From: CAG-964 sp902789345
Lineage (GTDB): Bacteria; Bacillota; Clostridia; Oscillospirales; Acutalibacteraceae
Strand: one strand, 5' to 3'
Assembly: GCA_052117325.1 (NCBI GenBank)
Contig: JBQKJJ010000005.1
DNA: 64,000 nucleotides
Made by a program: the position numbers and the translations under genes. Every line of letters begins with the position of its first letter. The first letter of the stretch is position 1. The notes beneath the pieces were generated by a model. The model had not been told where the DNA came from and did not search any database. It worked only from the letters and a program-made list of their open reading frames with translations. Positions 25,827-35,599 of the stretch are shown here, piece after piece.

Positions 25827-26729
25827 ATGAATGACAAAAAAAAGCTTGGCTTTTTTAAGCTTTATTTTAAAAACTTTAAGGCAATGCTGCTTACCAATCT
25901 TTTTTTTGCTGTGCCATTTATATTGGCGGCAGCTTTAGTGTACGGTGCAGCCCAGCTGCTTCACCAAACAAACAATTTGTGGTTTGTGGGTATTGTAATA
26001 ATTATTATATATCCGTTTTTTTCAGGGGTAACACAGGTTACCAAGGAAATTGTTAAAACCCGAGGCAGTAATTTTAAGGTTTTTCAAACCTATAAAAAAG
26101 GGTTGAAAAATAACTTTTGGTATTTTGCACTGTACGGTGTAATTATATATGCCGCTACAGTTATTTCTTATTACAGTATAGTAACATACTATAATATGGC
26201 TACGCAAAACTGGATGTTCTATATACCTTTGTTTATTACTATACTTATTGCTTTGGCAATTTTGTTTATTTCTTTTTCCTTGCCGATTCTTACAGTAACG
26301 CTTGAACTAAAGCTTCGTTATTACTTTAAAAATGCCGCTTTGATGGCAATAGGTGAACTGCCTATGAATTTTTATGTAATGATAACGACGGCCGCGTTGA
26401 TCTCCGGTTGTTTGTCTGTACCTGTTATGACAGGCAATTTGATTGTGGGCTTGATTGTATTAGGCGTTGCGTTGTTTTTGATTTTACCTACAGGAATTTC
26501 TTACTGTTCAATGTATAGGTTATATCCTAAGTTGGAGGATGTTTTTGACATTAAAGATGAGAAAGAAGAAAAGTCCTTTCCTACCATGCCAGTGGCAGTG
26601 CCTACAGACGAAAACGGAGAACCTATTAAGGGCGACAGTGCGTCTGACGGTGAATATGTTTTCGTAGGCGGAAAAATGATAAAAAAATCACAGGCTCAGG
26701 CCGTTGAATATATTGACGAAAGCGACTAA
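25827..26729 (+). CDS. Multi-pass membrane protein, unknown function
   Basis: 300 aa. About six helices in the first 225 residues (for example residues 19-41, 48-68, 96-118, 130-155), then a soluble acidic tail with PTDENGEPIKG and GEYVFVGGKMIKK. The fold could be of the YesL/DUF624 type, but I do not recognise it with confidence. 25 bp after the SpoIIM-like gene, so likely co-transcribed. Confidence 0.6.
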   Translation: MNDKKKLGFFKLYFKNFKAMLLTNLFFAVPFILAAALVYGAAQLLHQTNNLWFVGIVIIIIYPFFSGVTQVTKEIVKTRGSNFKVFQTYKKGLKNNFWYFALYGVIIYAATVISYYSIVTYYNMATQNWMFYIPLFITILIALAILFISFSLPILTVTLELKLRYYFKNAALMAIGELPMNFYVMITTAALISGCLSVPVMTGNLIVGLIVLGVALFLILPTGISYCSMYRLYPKLEDVFDIKDEKEEKSFPTMPVAVPTDENGEPIKGDSASDGEYVFVGGKMIKKSQAQAVEYIDESD

Positions 26730-26739
26730 GCTTTTTTAG

Positions 26740-26770
26740 TACGAACAGCTGATTATGCTGTTCGTATTTT
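26740..26770 (+). terminator. Intrinsic terminator
   Basis: TACGAACAGC / GCTGTTCGTA, 10 bp, 7-nt loop, followed by TTTTAG. Confidence 0.8.
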
Positions 26771-26803
26771 AGTTATGCACATTTTTAATTACGGAGGAAA
26801 GCT

Positions 26804-28216
26804 ATGACGCTTTTGAAATATCTACAAAGCTATACAGATAAAAATATATTGCCAATGCATATGCCCGGGCACAAAAGAAAGGCGTTGGCACCATATTTGC
26901 ACATTCTTGGTGCAAAGTATGACCTAACAGAAATAACCGGTATGGACGATTTGCACCGGCCGGAGGGAATATTAAAAGAATGTCAGCAAAAGGCGCAGAA
27001 GCTGTGGCACAGTCAACACAGCTTCTTTTTAGTAAACGGCAGTACCGTTGGCATTTTGGCAGGCATACGCAGTTGTACTAAAACAGGCGACACAGTGCTT
27101 GTTGCAAGAAACTGTCACAAAAGTGTGTACAATGCCATAGAGTTGTGCGGACTTAACCCTGTGTATATACTGCCACAAATGCTAAAGAAAATACCGAGCT
27201 ATTCATGTGTACAGCCAAGTCAGGTAGAAGAAGCCCTTAAAGTGCATAGTGATATAAAGGCTGTTATTATAACCAGCCCTACATACGAGGGAATTATAAG
27301 TGATGTAGCGAATATTGCAAAGGTGGCGCATAGCTTTGGCGTACCTGTGTTGGTAGACGAGGCACACGGAGCACATTTAGACCTTTCTCCGTACTTTACC
27401 GGCGGAGCAGTAAAGGCAGGGGCAGATATAGTGGTGCAGAGCTTGCATAAAACATTGCCCAGCCTAACACAAACAGCTGTTTTGCACCTTAATTCAAAGC
27501 TTGTGTCGCCACAGTCTGTACAGCGGCAGCTGTCTGTTTTCCAAACAAGCAGTCCATCTTATTTGCTTATGTCATCTATTGACAGTTGCATTGAGTTTGT
27601 TCAAAACCAACGGCTTTTTTTAAACTGGAATAGTAATCTTGAAAGCTTTAAAGAGCAGATCCAGCGGCTAAGGTACTTAGAAATTTTAAATTATACAGAG
27701 AACAGTGAAAGTATATTTGGCTTTGACAAAAGTAAGCTTGTAATATCTGCGACACAAACTAATATTACAGGTGGTAGGCTGTTTGCATTGCTTAGAGATA
27801 AATATAAAATTGAGCTTGAAATGTGTGGCGGAGATTATGCAATAGCAATGACCTCTATGGCAGACAGTCAAGAGAATTTAAACATACTGGCTGATGCCTT
27901 GCTGAGTATTGACAAAACTTTACTGTCTGTAAACAGAAGTCCGCTGTGCACAACTATTACAGCACTGCCAAAAAGAAATATGAGTATAGCACAGGCTCTT
28001 GAAAGCCCTAAAAAAGTTATTGATAAGCAGTTTAGCAAGGACTCTGTATGTGCAGAATATATATGGCTGTATCCACCTGGAATACCTATTATTACCCCGG
28101 GTGAAGTAATTAACAGCGAAACCCTTTCGATAATAACGGCGGCAGCAGAAAACAAAATGAATTTGCAGAAAACCTTTTCAAACAGCAAAGAAGATATTGC
28201 AATAGTTGAGAAATAA
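26804..28216 (+). CDS. Orn/Lys/Arg decarboxylase-family PLP enzyme
   Basis: 470 aa fold-type I enzyme. N-terminal MPGHKRK, substrate region FFLVNGSTVGILAGI, DEAHGAHLDLSPYF and the PLP lysine in QSLHKTLPS (around residue 223). Length and layout match Bacillus SpeA/YaaO-type arginine or lysine decarboxylases used in polyamine synthesis. Exact substrate cannot be set from sequence. RBS GGAGG. Confidence 0.88.
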   Translation: MTLLKYLQSYTDKNILPMHMPGHKRKALAPYLHILGAKYDLTEITGMDDLHRPEGILKECQQKAQKLWHSQHSFFLVNGSTVGILAGIRSCTKTGDTVLVARNCHKSVYNAIELCGLNPVYILPQMLKKIPSYSCVQPSQVEEALKVHSDIKAVIITSPTYEGIISDVANIAKVAHSFGVPVLVDEAHGAHLDLSPYFTGGAVKAGADIVVQSLHKTLPSLTQTAVLHLNSKLVSPQSVQRQLSVFQTSSPSYLLMSSIDSCIEFVQNQRLFLNWNSNLESFKEQIQRLRYLEILNYTENSESIFGFDKSKLVISATQTNITGGRLFALLRDKYKIELEMCGGDYAIAMTSMADSQENLNILADALLSIDKTLLSVNRSPLCTTITALPKRNMSIAQALESPKKVIDKQFSKDSVCAEYIWLYPPGIPIITPGEVINSETLSIITAAAENKMNLQKTFSNSKEDIAIVEK

Positions 28217-28258
28217 AGTAAACTTTTTTGTGTCTTAATACAAAATTTTTCCTTACCG

Positions 28259-28287
28259 TTGCAAGAAAAATTCAGGTGCTGTATAAT
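28259..28287 (+). promoter_or_regulatory. SigA-type promoter of hydF
   Basis: TTGCAA (28259-28264), 17 bp, TATAAT (28282-28287); gives a leader of about 205 nt before hydF. Confidence 0.7.
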
Positions 28288-28498
28288 CAAATTGAGTATT
28301 CAGCGGCAGAAACGACTATTATGCGGTTAAGTCAGTTGCTGTATATAAAATATGGTGTTTTATGAATTTAGGGGAGAACCGGCAGACTGTTAATCAGCTT
28401 GCGCTGTGTTTACATATTATCTTAATTACGGCGGCAAAAGAACAATGCCTATGTTCTGTTTAGTTTAATAGAGTATGAGTTTGGTGGAGGTTACTGTA

Positions 28499-29662
28499 AT
28501 GAGTTACAATGGCAGTATTCATATTGGTGTTTTTGGCAAAAGCGGTGTAGGCAAGTCTACCCTTGTTATGGCTTTAACTAATCAAGCAATATCAGAAAGC
28601 TCCGGTGTTGACGATACCGAAAGCACCTCTGAATTTAAGTCTATGGAAATAGATGGAATAGGAGACTGTGTATTTATAGATACTTCAGGCTTTAAAACAG
28701 GGGAAGAGGGCTTTTTGCAAACTCACGATATATTAAAAAGAGTTGATGTTGCATTGCTTGTTTTTTCGGGGGAGCTGTCAGATGATGACACCCTGTGTGC
28801 AAAGGAGCTTATAAAGCACAAGATACCTACTATTGCGGTAATAAACAAGGCAGACCTTAACACACCAAGCAAGGAGTTTATAGGACAGATTACAGAGCTG
28901 TGCGGCGAAGCACCTATTATAGTAAGTGCAAACAGCAATGCAGGCATTGACCGATTAAAAGACGAGCTTATTTCAAAAGTGCCGGAAAGGAAAAACACCG
29001 ATTCTATAACAGGAGAGCTTGTGTCAGAGGGCGATGTGGTGCTTTTGGTGCTGCCTGAAGATATTAATGCACCAAAAGGAAAGCTGCGTGTTCAGCAGGT
29101 GCAGACTATAAGGGATTTGTTGGATAAAAAATGCATAACGGTAGACTGTACCGCCGACAAGCTAAAGCAAACCCTAAGCAGTTTATCCTTGCCGCCAAGG
29201 CTTATAATATCAGACTCGAAAGACCTTAATTTAGTATATAACTGTAAGCCGCAGCAAAGTCTACTTACATCTTTTGATGTGCTTTTTGCACAACACAGAG
29301 GTGACATAAAGTATTTTGTTGATTCTGTAAAGGTGCTTGAAAAGCTTAAACCAACCTCAAAAATTTTAATTGCAGAGGCGTGTAACCATGTACCTGTAGA
29401 GGAGGACATAAGCGTAAAAAGAATATCAGAGCTGCTGCACGAAAAATACGGCAAGGAGCTTTCTGTTACCGTTGTAAATGGCGATGATTTTCCGGAGGAT
29501 TTAACAGGGTACGATTTAATTATTCATTGTGACGCCTGTATGTTTGACAAGAACTATGTTCTTAACCGTGTATTAACTGCTAAAAACAGCAAAGTGCCTA
29601 TGACAGGCTACGGCGTGGTAACAGCATATATTACGGGAATACTGGATAGGCTTAATTATTAA
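28499..29662 (+). CDS. hydF: [FeFe]-hydrogenase maturation GTPase HydF
   Basis: Scaffold/GTPase that assembles and delivers the 2Fe subcluster of the H-cluster. 387 aa from the ATG with GGAGG 8 bp upstream (the ATG at 28475 lies before the RBS). G domain: GKSGVGKST, DTSGFKTGEEG, NKAD. C-terminal Fe-S site: C295-N-H297 and H343-C344-xx-C347 (HCDACMF). hydE, hydG and the hydrogenase itself are not in the window. Confidence 0.92.
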   Translation: MSYNGSIHIGVFGKSGVGKSTLVMALTNQAISESSGVDDTESTSEFKSMEIDGIGDCVFIDTSGFKTGEEGFLQTHDILKRVDVALLVFSGELSDDDTLCAKELIKHKIPTIAVINKADLNTPSKEFIGQITELCGEAPIIVSANSNAGIDRLKDELISKVPERKNTDSITGELVSEGDVVLLVLPEDINAPKGKLRVQQVQTIRDLLDKKCITVDCTADKLKQTLSSLSLPPRLIISDSKDLNLVYNCKPQQSLLTSFDVLFAQHRGDIKYFVDSVKVLEKLKPTSKILIAEACNHVPVEEDISVKRISELLHEKYGKELSVTVVNGDDFPEDLTGYDLIIHCDACMFDKNYVLNRVLTAKNSKVPMTGYGVVTAYITGILDRLNY

Positions 29663-29690
29663 AAATATAAAAATTTAAAAGTATAAAAAC

Positions 29691-29740
29691 AGCGGCTTGG
29701 AAAACACAGTGCTTATGCACTCTGCTCCAAACCGCTTTTA
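29691..29740. terminator. Bidirectional terminator between hydF and the acetyltransferase
   Basis: AGCGGCTTGGA / TCCAAACCGCT outer stem with an inner AGTGC-ttat-GCACT hairpin, then TTTTAG on the plus strand. Confidence 0.75.
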
Positions 29741-29837
29741 GTTTGCACATGTTTTAGTATGATAAAGACAATGTTAGGAAGTTATAAAGTTTTTGAACCT
29801 ATTACTTTTTAACAGTGTTAAGTACAGCAAGAGAAAT

Positions 29838-30402
29838 TTATAATTTGGATTCAAATTCCGTTCTTAGCATAGAAAAATACAGTCTTCCGACATATTCACC
29901 ATCCATGTAAAAATAATCACGCAAAGTTCCTTCATATGTAAAACCACACTTTTCTATTACTCTCTTAGAAGGTTTATTGATAGTTTTAGTGCAAATTTGA
30001 ACCTTGTGTAGATTCATTTTATTAAATCCATATGCAATAACTGCCTTTGTTGCTTCTGTAGCATACCCTTTGCACTGAAAATCAGAGCCTATGCAGTATT
30101 CGATTTCTGCAAAATGATTTTTATTGTCTACAAGAAAATATGCTATCTGACCGATACACTCACCGGATTTTTTCTCAACAACTGCCCAACGGTAGTAATC
30201 ATTTTTATCATATGAGCCAATGTACTTGTCAAGTAACCCCTTTACTTCCTCTTTTGTGGAGTATACAGGCTCTGAATATAATGACTGTATTTTTTTCGTC
30301 GGCAACCCAATATTTCAGCATAGCCTCGTCATCAGTATATTTAAATTTTCTAAGTATCAGTCTTTCAGTTTCAATAGTATTAGTTCCAACATGTGTAAGC
30401 AT
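29838..30402 (-). pseudogene. GNAT acetyltransferase (RimJ/RimL type), frameshifted at an A7 run
   Basis: The intact reading begins at ATG (minus strand, 30402-30400) behind GGAGG: MLTHVGTNTIETERLILRK, then YTDDEAMLKYWVADEK. It then loses frame at a run of seven A (minus strand; T7 at 30290-30296); this frame stops at TGA 30231-30229. The rest of the protein (IQSLYSEPVYSTKEEV through GSDFQCKGYATEATKA and a typical C-terminus) continues in the next frame to 29838. Six A instead of seven would give one unbroken ~187-aa N-acetyltransferase. Either a recent inactivation, phase-variable slippage, or a sequencing error. Confidence 0.85.
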
Positions 30403-30506
30403 TTTATCCTCCTAAAAAATAAGTAAAGTATTGTAATTGTTGAGTATAATGTTACATAAAAAGCAATAGGGACACATATAGTGTCCCAAACGCTCTAATT
30501 TACTAA

Positions 30507-30722
30507 TTATTCTTCTACAGAAGCAGGTGCAGCCGCAACAGCTCTTGTTACCTTACCTGAACGCAAGCAACGAGTACAAGCGTAAACATGTTTAGGTGAA
30601 CCATTAACGATAGCCTTTACACGCTGTACATTTGGCTTCCATGTTCTGTTTGATCTTCTGTGTGAGTGAGAAACCTTGATACCAAAAGTTACACCCTTAT
30701 CACAAAATTCGCATTTTGCCAT
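30507..30722 (-). CDS. rpmB: 50S ribosomal protein L28
   Basis: 71 aa from MAKCEFCDKG, with GGAGG upstream; an upstream in-frame extension has no RBS. Zinc-type (C+) form: CEFC near the N-terminus and CTRC near residue 46. Alanine-rich tail AAAPASVEE is slightly unusual. Confidence 0.97.
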   Translation of the reverse strand: MAKCEFCDKGVTFGIKVSHSHRRSNRTWKPNVQRVKAIVNGSPKHVYACTRCLRSGKVTRAVAAAPASVEE

Positions 30723-30775
30723 ATTTCGGCACCTCCTTAGTGCTAAATAGAACTTATATGAATACAACGCTTTAT

Positions 30776-30804
30776 ATAATAACAGATTTTAAAAAGAATT
30801 GCAA
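30776..30804 (-). promoter_or_regulatory. SigA-type promoter of rpmB
   Basis: Minus strand TTGCAA (30804-30799), 17 bp, TATTAT (30781-30776). Confidence 0.75.
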
Positions 30805-30867
30805 TAGCTTTGGAAAATTATTTTTTAAGAAAGACCATAGCTTTTCCCTAATATTAACTTTATTTCG

Positions 30868-30896
30868 TTGAAAATTTCTACAGTATGTGGTATCAT
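30868..30896 (+). promoter_or_regulatory. SigA-type promoter of the M50-scpAB-rluB block
   Basis: TTGAAA (30868-30873), 17 bp, TATCAT (30891-30896). Confidence 0.75.
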
Positions 30897-30963
30897 TTAG
30901 TGTAAATAATTTTATGCTTTTCTTTTTGAATATGCTTTTTACAGCTGATTATGGAGGAATATT

Positions 30964-31650
30964 ATGCTAAGAAGTTTATTGTCAGGCTCACTTACAATGG
31001 AAGGTGCTATAATGGAGATACTTGCCGTTGTAATGATAGTGTTTTTAATATTGCCGCTGCACGAAATGGCACACGGCTTTGTAGCCTACAAGCTGGGTGA
31101 TAACACAGCTAAAAATATGGGCAGACTGCGCTTTAACCCTATGGCTCATGTAGACCCTATAGGTGCGTTAATGATACTGTTTGTCGGCTTTGGCTGGGCG
31201 AAGCCTGTACCTGTAGATCCACGAAATTTTAAAAATCCAAAGGCAGGCATGGCTATTACAGCCTTGGCAGGCCCGGTAAGTAACCTTTTGGCAGCCTTTG
31301 CAGCTGCTTTACTGTACAATGTTGCGGCTATTGTGGCTACCAATGTTTCGTTGTCGGCAGGTGCGTGGGAACTTATAAGCATATTCTTTATCTATTTTAT
31401 ATCTATAAATATCTCGCTTGCAGTGTTCAACCTTATTCCAATACCGCCACTTGACGGTTCAAAAATACTTTTTGCGTTTTTACCGGACCGTATTGTGTAT
31501 AAAGTGTATCAGAATGAGCAAGTATTAAGTATAGTACTTATTGTTTTAATATTTACAGGCGTGTTGACAGGACCGCTATCATATTTGCAGAATATTCTTA
31601 CTAACTGGGTGTTCCACCTGGCGTCTTTGCCTTTTGCTGCATTTTGGTAA
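30964..31650 (+). CDS. Site-2 protease family (M50) membrane metalloprotease
   Basis: 228 aa, about five helices. Zinc motif HEMAHG near residue 37 and the distal NLIPIPPLDGSKI motif with its Asp ligand. Short YwhC-type members of this family, usually upstream of scpA in Firmicutes; substrate unknown. RBS GGAGGA. Confidence 0.92.
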   Translation: MLRSLLSGSLTMEGAIMEILAVVMIVFLILPLHEMAHGFVAYKLGDNTAKNMGRLRFNPMAHVDPIGALMILFVGFGWAKPVPVDPRNFKNPKAGMAITALAGPVSNLLAAFAAALLYNVAAIVATNVSLSAGAWELISIFFIYFISINISLAVFNLIPIPPLDGSKILFAFLPDRIVYKVYQNEQVLSIVLIVLIFTGVLTGPLSYLQNILTNWVFHLASLPFAAFW

Positions 31651-31669
31651 AAATTAAGGAGGTTCTTTT

Positions 31670-32398
31670 TTGAACGGCGAGCCTATAGTTTTAAAATACA
31701 AGGTGTCCGATTTTGAGGGCCCTCTTGATATGCTTTTGCAGCTTATTGCAAAGCACAAAATGAATATATACGATATTGAAATATCTGCACTTTTGGAGCA
31801 GTATATGGAGCAGATAAACCAAATGCAGGAGAACCAAATGGATATTTCCAGTGAGTTTTTGGAAATGGCATCCAGGCTTGTTTATATAAAATCTGTTTCA
31901 CTGCTGCCAAAGCACGAAGAAGCCGAAGAGCTGAAGAAAGAGCTTGAAGGTCAGCTGCTTGAATATCAGGAGTGCAGAAAAATGGCAAAACAGCTGGGCA
32001 GTATAGCCTGCTATGATATTTTTGTAAAAGGGCCGTCAAATATAAAGTTTGATATGACCTACACCCGCATACACCAAAGTGAGGACATTGCCAAGGCATT
32101 TGTAGCCGCAGCCGGCAGGGGTAAAAGCAAACTGCCGCCTCCAAGGGAAGCCTTTAGCGGTATAGTAGAGCGTAAGATAGTTTCGGTAAGCTCCAGGGTT
32201 GTTTATGTGCTTAGAAAGCTTTGGGGCGGCACAACCGTAAAATACAGGAATTTGTTTACAGACGGCAGTCCAAAATCGGAGCTTGTGGCAACATTTTTGG
32301 CGGTTTTGGAGCTTGTGAAAAACAGCAGAATTCGTATAGAGGGCGATGGTGACAACGCCGATGTTATACTTATGAGAAAGGATAAGTCCGGTGAATAA
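31670..32398 (+). CDS. scpA: Segregation and condensation protein A
   Basis: Kleisin of the Smc-ScpAB condensin complex. 242 aa from a TTG start (AAGGAGG upstream). N-terminal FEGPLDMLLQLIAKHKM and SEFLEMASRLVYIKS are diagnostic; the C-terminal winged helix ends VILMRKDKSGE. Overlaps scpB by 8 bp. Confidence 0.96.
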   Translation: MNGEPIVLKYKVSDFEGPLDMLLQLIAKHKMNIYDIEISALLEQYMEQINQMQENQMDISSEFLEMASRLVYIKSVSLLPKHEEAEELKKELEGQLLEYQECRKMAKQLGSIACYDIFVKGPSNIKFDMTYTRIHQSEDIAKAFVAAAGRGKSKLPPPREAFSGIVERKIVSVSSRVVYVLRKLWGGTTVKYRNLFTDGSPKSELVATFLAVLELVKNSRIRIEGDGDNADVILMRKDKSGE

Positions 32399-32996
32399 TA
32401 CTGAAATAAAGTGCGCTATAGAGGCTATATTGTTTGCAAACGGAGGACCTGTAAGCATAGACAGCCTATCAAATGCACTCGAAGAGAAAAAACCTCAGGT
32501 TAAGCTGATGCTTGATGAATTAATAGAGGAATATAACAGCAGTACACACGGTATTGCCATTATCCGTTTGGAAGACAGCTACCAAATGTGCAACAAAAAG
32601 GAATATGGTGAGTACATACGCCGAGTAATGGATTTAAAACGAAACACACCTCTTTCCCAAGCGGCTCTGGAGGTGCTTGCGGTAATAGCCTACAATCAGC
32701 CTGTAACCAAAGCATTTGTAGAGCAGGTAAGGGGTGTTGACTGTTCCGGTGTAGTAGGCAGTTTAACAACGAAAGGTCTTATAGAAGAAAAGGGCAGACT
32801 TGAACTGCCGGGCAGACCGTTGCTTTACGGTACAACAGACAACTTTTTAAGATGCTTTCAGTTGGAATCTTTAGACGACCTGCCGCCGTTGCCTAAGCCG
32901 GAAAATGACGAAAACGGCAAGGCTGAAAATACAGACGCAGAGCTTGAAGAAACTATAGAAAAGGCAACAGATGAAATTATAGATAATATAAACTAA
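32391..32996 (+). CDS. scpB: Segregation and condensation protein B
   Basis: 201 aa from a GTG start overlapping the scpA stop. Two winged-helix domains; AALEVLAVIAYNQPVTKAFV and VRGVDCSGVVGSL are characteristic. Works with ScpA and Smc in chromosome compaction. Confidence 0.96.
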   Translation: MNNTEIKCAIEAILFANGGPVSIDSLSNALEEKKPQVKLMLDELIEEYNSSTHGIAIIRLEDSYQMCNKKEYGEYIRRVMDLKRNTPLSQAALEVLAVIAYNQPVTKAFVEQVRGVDCSGVVGSLTTKGLIEEKGRLELPGRPLLYGTTDNFLRCFQLESLDDLPPLPKPENDENGKAENTDAELEETIEKATDEIIDNIN

Positions 32997-33034
32997 TTTT
33001 ATCAGTGCCGTAATTTTAGGGAGGAGCAGTGTAT

Positions 33035-33706
33035 ATGACAGCACTTATTGTTATACTAATAATAATTGCCGCTGTAGCTGTGCTGCTGTTCATTCCGTTG
33101 AATCTGTATATAAGCTATAGCGAAAGCAAAACTCTTGTGTGGCTTAGATATTTATTTATTAAATACAGACTTTATCCCGAAAAGCAGAAGAAAAAAAAGA
33201 AAGAAAAAAAAGAGCCTGCTGCTAAAAAGGCTGAAAATGAAAAAAAGCCCAAAGAGAGTTTTTTCAAAAAGCTGGTAAAGGCGCAGGGGGTAAAGGGGCT
33301 TATAAGTATTCTTAGAGAGGCCATTAGCATTTTAAAACAATTTTTAGAGGATTTCACAAAGCATATTCTTGTAAGAAAGCTTACAATTAATGTTGTTACC
33401 GGCGGAGAGGACGCCGCCGCATCGGCAATGAACTTTGGCTATGTGTGTGACGCAATTTACCCTGCTATAGGTGCATTGTCGGGGTTGGTTAAGCTTTGCA
33501 GAGTGCCTGAGGTAGAAGTTAAGCCCGACTTTTACAGCAAAAGCTCAAAGGCAACACTGTATGCTCACATTGCAGTAAGGCCGGCATTTGTAATAGCCGC
33601 AGTAGTTACAAAGGGCATAAAGGCTCTAAAGCTCTATATGCGAGTTACTGCCTCTGTTGACAGTAACAATAAAAATACAAATACAAATAAACAGCCTGCA
33701 AAATAA
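33035..33706 (+). CDS. DUF2953 membrane-anchored protein (YtfI-like)
   Basis: About 223 aa. One N-terminal TM helix, then a Lys/Glu-rich stretch (about 50-85) and a soluble domain. ATG 33035 preferred over GTG 33029 because GGGAGGAG ends at 33026. Found directly upstream of ytfJ in many spore formers, as here; function unknown but the context is sporulation. Confidence 0.85.
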   Translation: MTALIVILIIIAAVAVLLFIPLNLYISYSESKTLVWLRYLFIKYRLYPEKQKKKKKEKKEPAAKKAENEKKPKESFFKKLVKAQGVKGLISILREAISILKQFLEDFTKHILVRKLTINVVTGGEDAAASAMNFGYVCDAIYPAIGALSGLVKLCRVPEVEVKPDFYSKSSKATLYAHIAVRPAFVIAAVVTKGIKALKLYMRVTASVDSNNKNTNTNKQPAK

Positions 33707-33788
33707 GCAGGTGTATATCATATTTAACAGGCAAATTAAAAATTAATTTACATTATAAATTATATAACTTTTAGGAAGGTGCGAAAAA

Positions 33789-34244
33789 ATGGAAAATAAA
33801 CAACCACTTGAAAGCCTAATGGATACCACAATGGACAAAATAAGACAAATGGTAGATGTAAACACTGTTATAGGCACACCTGTAACCTCGCCGGACGGTA
33901 CTATTATTATACCTGTGTCAAAGGTAGCTTACGGTTTTGCTTCAGGCGGTTCAAGCTTTGTGGCAAAGTCATCACCAAGCAAGGACCTTTTTGGCGGCGG
34001 TACAGGTGCAGGCGTTACGATAAACCCTATTGCATTTATCGTAATTTCAAACGGTGACGCCAAGGTAGTAAGCATTGATACACCAAATTCTGGTGTAGCT
34101 GAAAAGGCGCTGGCTATGGCACCTGATTTAATAGACAAAATCACGGCTTTATTTGGCAAGGACGAAAAGAAAGAGGCTGACCAACAGCAGGATGACATAG
34201 CTGTTGACGACCAACCTCAACAGGAAAGCGACGATAATAACTAA
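33789..34244 (+). CDS. ytfJ: GerW/YtfJ-family sporulation protein
   Basis: 151 aa. MDTTMDKIRQMVDVNTVIG and IIPVSKVAYGFASGG are family signatures; a Gly-rich segment follows and the C-terminus is acidic/Gln-rich. Needed for normal germination in Bacillus. RBS GGAAGG. Confidence 0.92.
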   Translation: MENKQPLESLMDTTMDKIRQMVDVNTVIGTPVTSPDGTIIIPVSKVAYGFASGGSSFVAKSSPSKDLFGGGTGAGVTINPIAFIVISNGDAKVVSIDTPNSGVAEKALAMAPDLIDKITALFGKDEKKEADQQQDDIAVDDQPQQESDDNN

Positions 34245-34349
34245 CAATCATACTGTAGTTAATAAAGGCGTGTTGTAATATATTGCTCCGTTTTAACATA
34301 AAATCATTTAGTAAGAATATATGTGTTAAGAATAATGGAGTGATATTAG

Positions 34350-35495
34350 TTGAAATGGTGGCTGTCTGTTACTGCGTGTGTAATTTTAATTTTTGCGGTG
34401 TGCTTTTCCGCTGCCGCCGATAATGACGATAAAACGGGGGTATCTGTGTCTGCTCATTGTGCGGTTTTGTACTGTGCAAATAATAACAGCGTTGTTTTTG
34501 AAAAGAACGCCGACAAAAAAATGAGTATGGCAAGTACAACTAAAATTATGACCTCCCTAATAACCCTGGAGAATGCACAGGCAAACGACAAGAAGGTTAC
34601 TTTTACAAAGGAAATGATTGCCGAGGGCTCCTCTATGTATCTTAAAGAGGGCTACAAGCTTAGATTGTCTGACTTGGCTACAGGTATGATGACTGTTTCG
34701 GGAAACGACGCGGCAAATGCCGCCGCTATTTCTATAGCCGGTTCTGTTGGCGAGTTTTCAAAGCTAATGAACGAAAAGGCAAAGCAAATCGGTATGAATT
34801 CCACCAATTTTGTAACACCCTCCGGCTTAGACGATGATAACCACTATTCCACAGCACATGATATGGCACTGCTTATGAATTACGCTTTATCTAACAGCAG
34901 TTTTGCAGAGCTTACAGCAAAAAAGACAGCAGGAGTAACCTTTATTCAGCCAAAGGATATGACTATAAGCTACAGAAACCACAACAGGCTTTTGTCGCTG
35001 TATCAGTATTGTACAGGCGGCAAAACAGGCTTTACCAAAAAGTCTGGCAGATGCTTGGTAACATCTGCCGAAAAAGACGGGGTGCGCCTGATAGCAGTTA
35101 CCTTGAATGCGCCGGACGACTGGAACGACCATATCAATATGTACAACTATGGTTTTTCAAGGCTTACAGCTGTAAAAAATGCAGACAAGGATTTCTCATT
35201 TAAAGCCGATGTGGTAGGCGGTATGACAGACACAGTAGGAGTTAGGCCTGCGGCAGCTGTTGATTATGTTAAGCAAGCCGACAGCGAAAGCGGTATAAGC
35301 AGAAAGGTTATTATAAATAACTTTCTGTATGCTCCCCTTGAGAAGGGGCAGGTAGTTGGCAGGGCAGAATATTATTCAGACGGGAAGCTGGTTTGCACTA
35401 TACCTCTGATTACTGAAAAAGCTGTGGATTACAGAGAAAAAGAGAAATCTTTTTTTGAAAATATCTTTGACTGGTGTGCAGGAATTTTTAAATAG
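34350..35495 (+). CDS. D-alanyl-D-alanine carboxypeptidase (DacB/DacF type)
   Basis: 381 aa from a TTG start (TGGAG upstream). Signal peptide (about 1-23). Penicillin-binding motifs: S62-x-x-K65 (MASTTKIM), SGN (VSGNDAANA) and KTG (GGKTGFTKKSG), then a PBP5-type C-terminal domain with an amphipathic tail end. Trims stem peptides; in this context probably a spore-cortex or vegetative D,D-carboxypeptidase. Confidence 0.94.
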   Translation: MKWWLSVTACVILIFAVCFSAAADNDDKTGVSVSAHCAVLYCANNNSVVFEKNADKKMSMASTTKIMTSLITLENAQANDKKVTFTKEMIAEGSSMYLKEGYKLRLSDLATGMMTVSGNDAANAAAISIAGSVGEFSKLMNEKAKQIGMNSTNFVTPSGLDDDNHYSTAHDMALLMNYALSNSSFAELTAKKTAGVTFIQPKDMTISYRNHNRLLSLYQYCTGGKTGFTKKSGRCLVTSAEKDGVRLIAVTLNAPDDWNDHINMYNYGFSRLTAVKNADKDFSFKADVVGGMTDTVGVRPAAAVDYVKQADSESGISRKVIINNFLYAPLEKGQVVGRAEYYSDGKLVCTIPLITEKAVDYREKEKSFFENIFDWCAGIFK

Positions 35496-35524
35496 ATTTT
35501 TGGGCAAAAAGGAAATTGGCAAAA

Positions 35525-35545
35525 AGCCTTAAATGTTAAGGCTTG
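35525..35545 (+). other. Small hairpin before rluB
   Basis: AAGCCTTA-aatg-TTAAGGCTT inverted repeat without a T-run; probably not a full terminator. Confidence 0.4.
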
Positions 35546-35599
35546 GAATTATAAAGTAAAAAGGCAGAACACTATGTGTACAGCCGGAAAGAGGATTTT

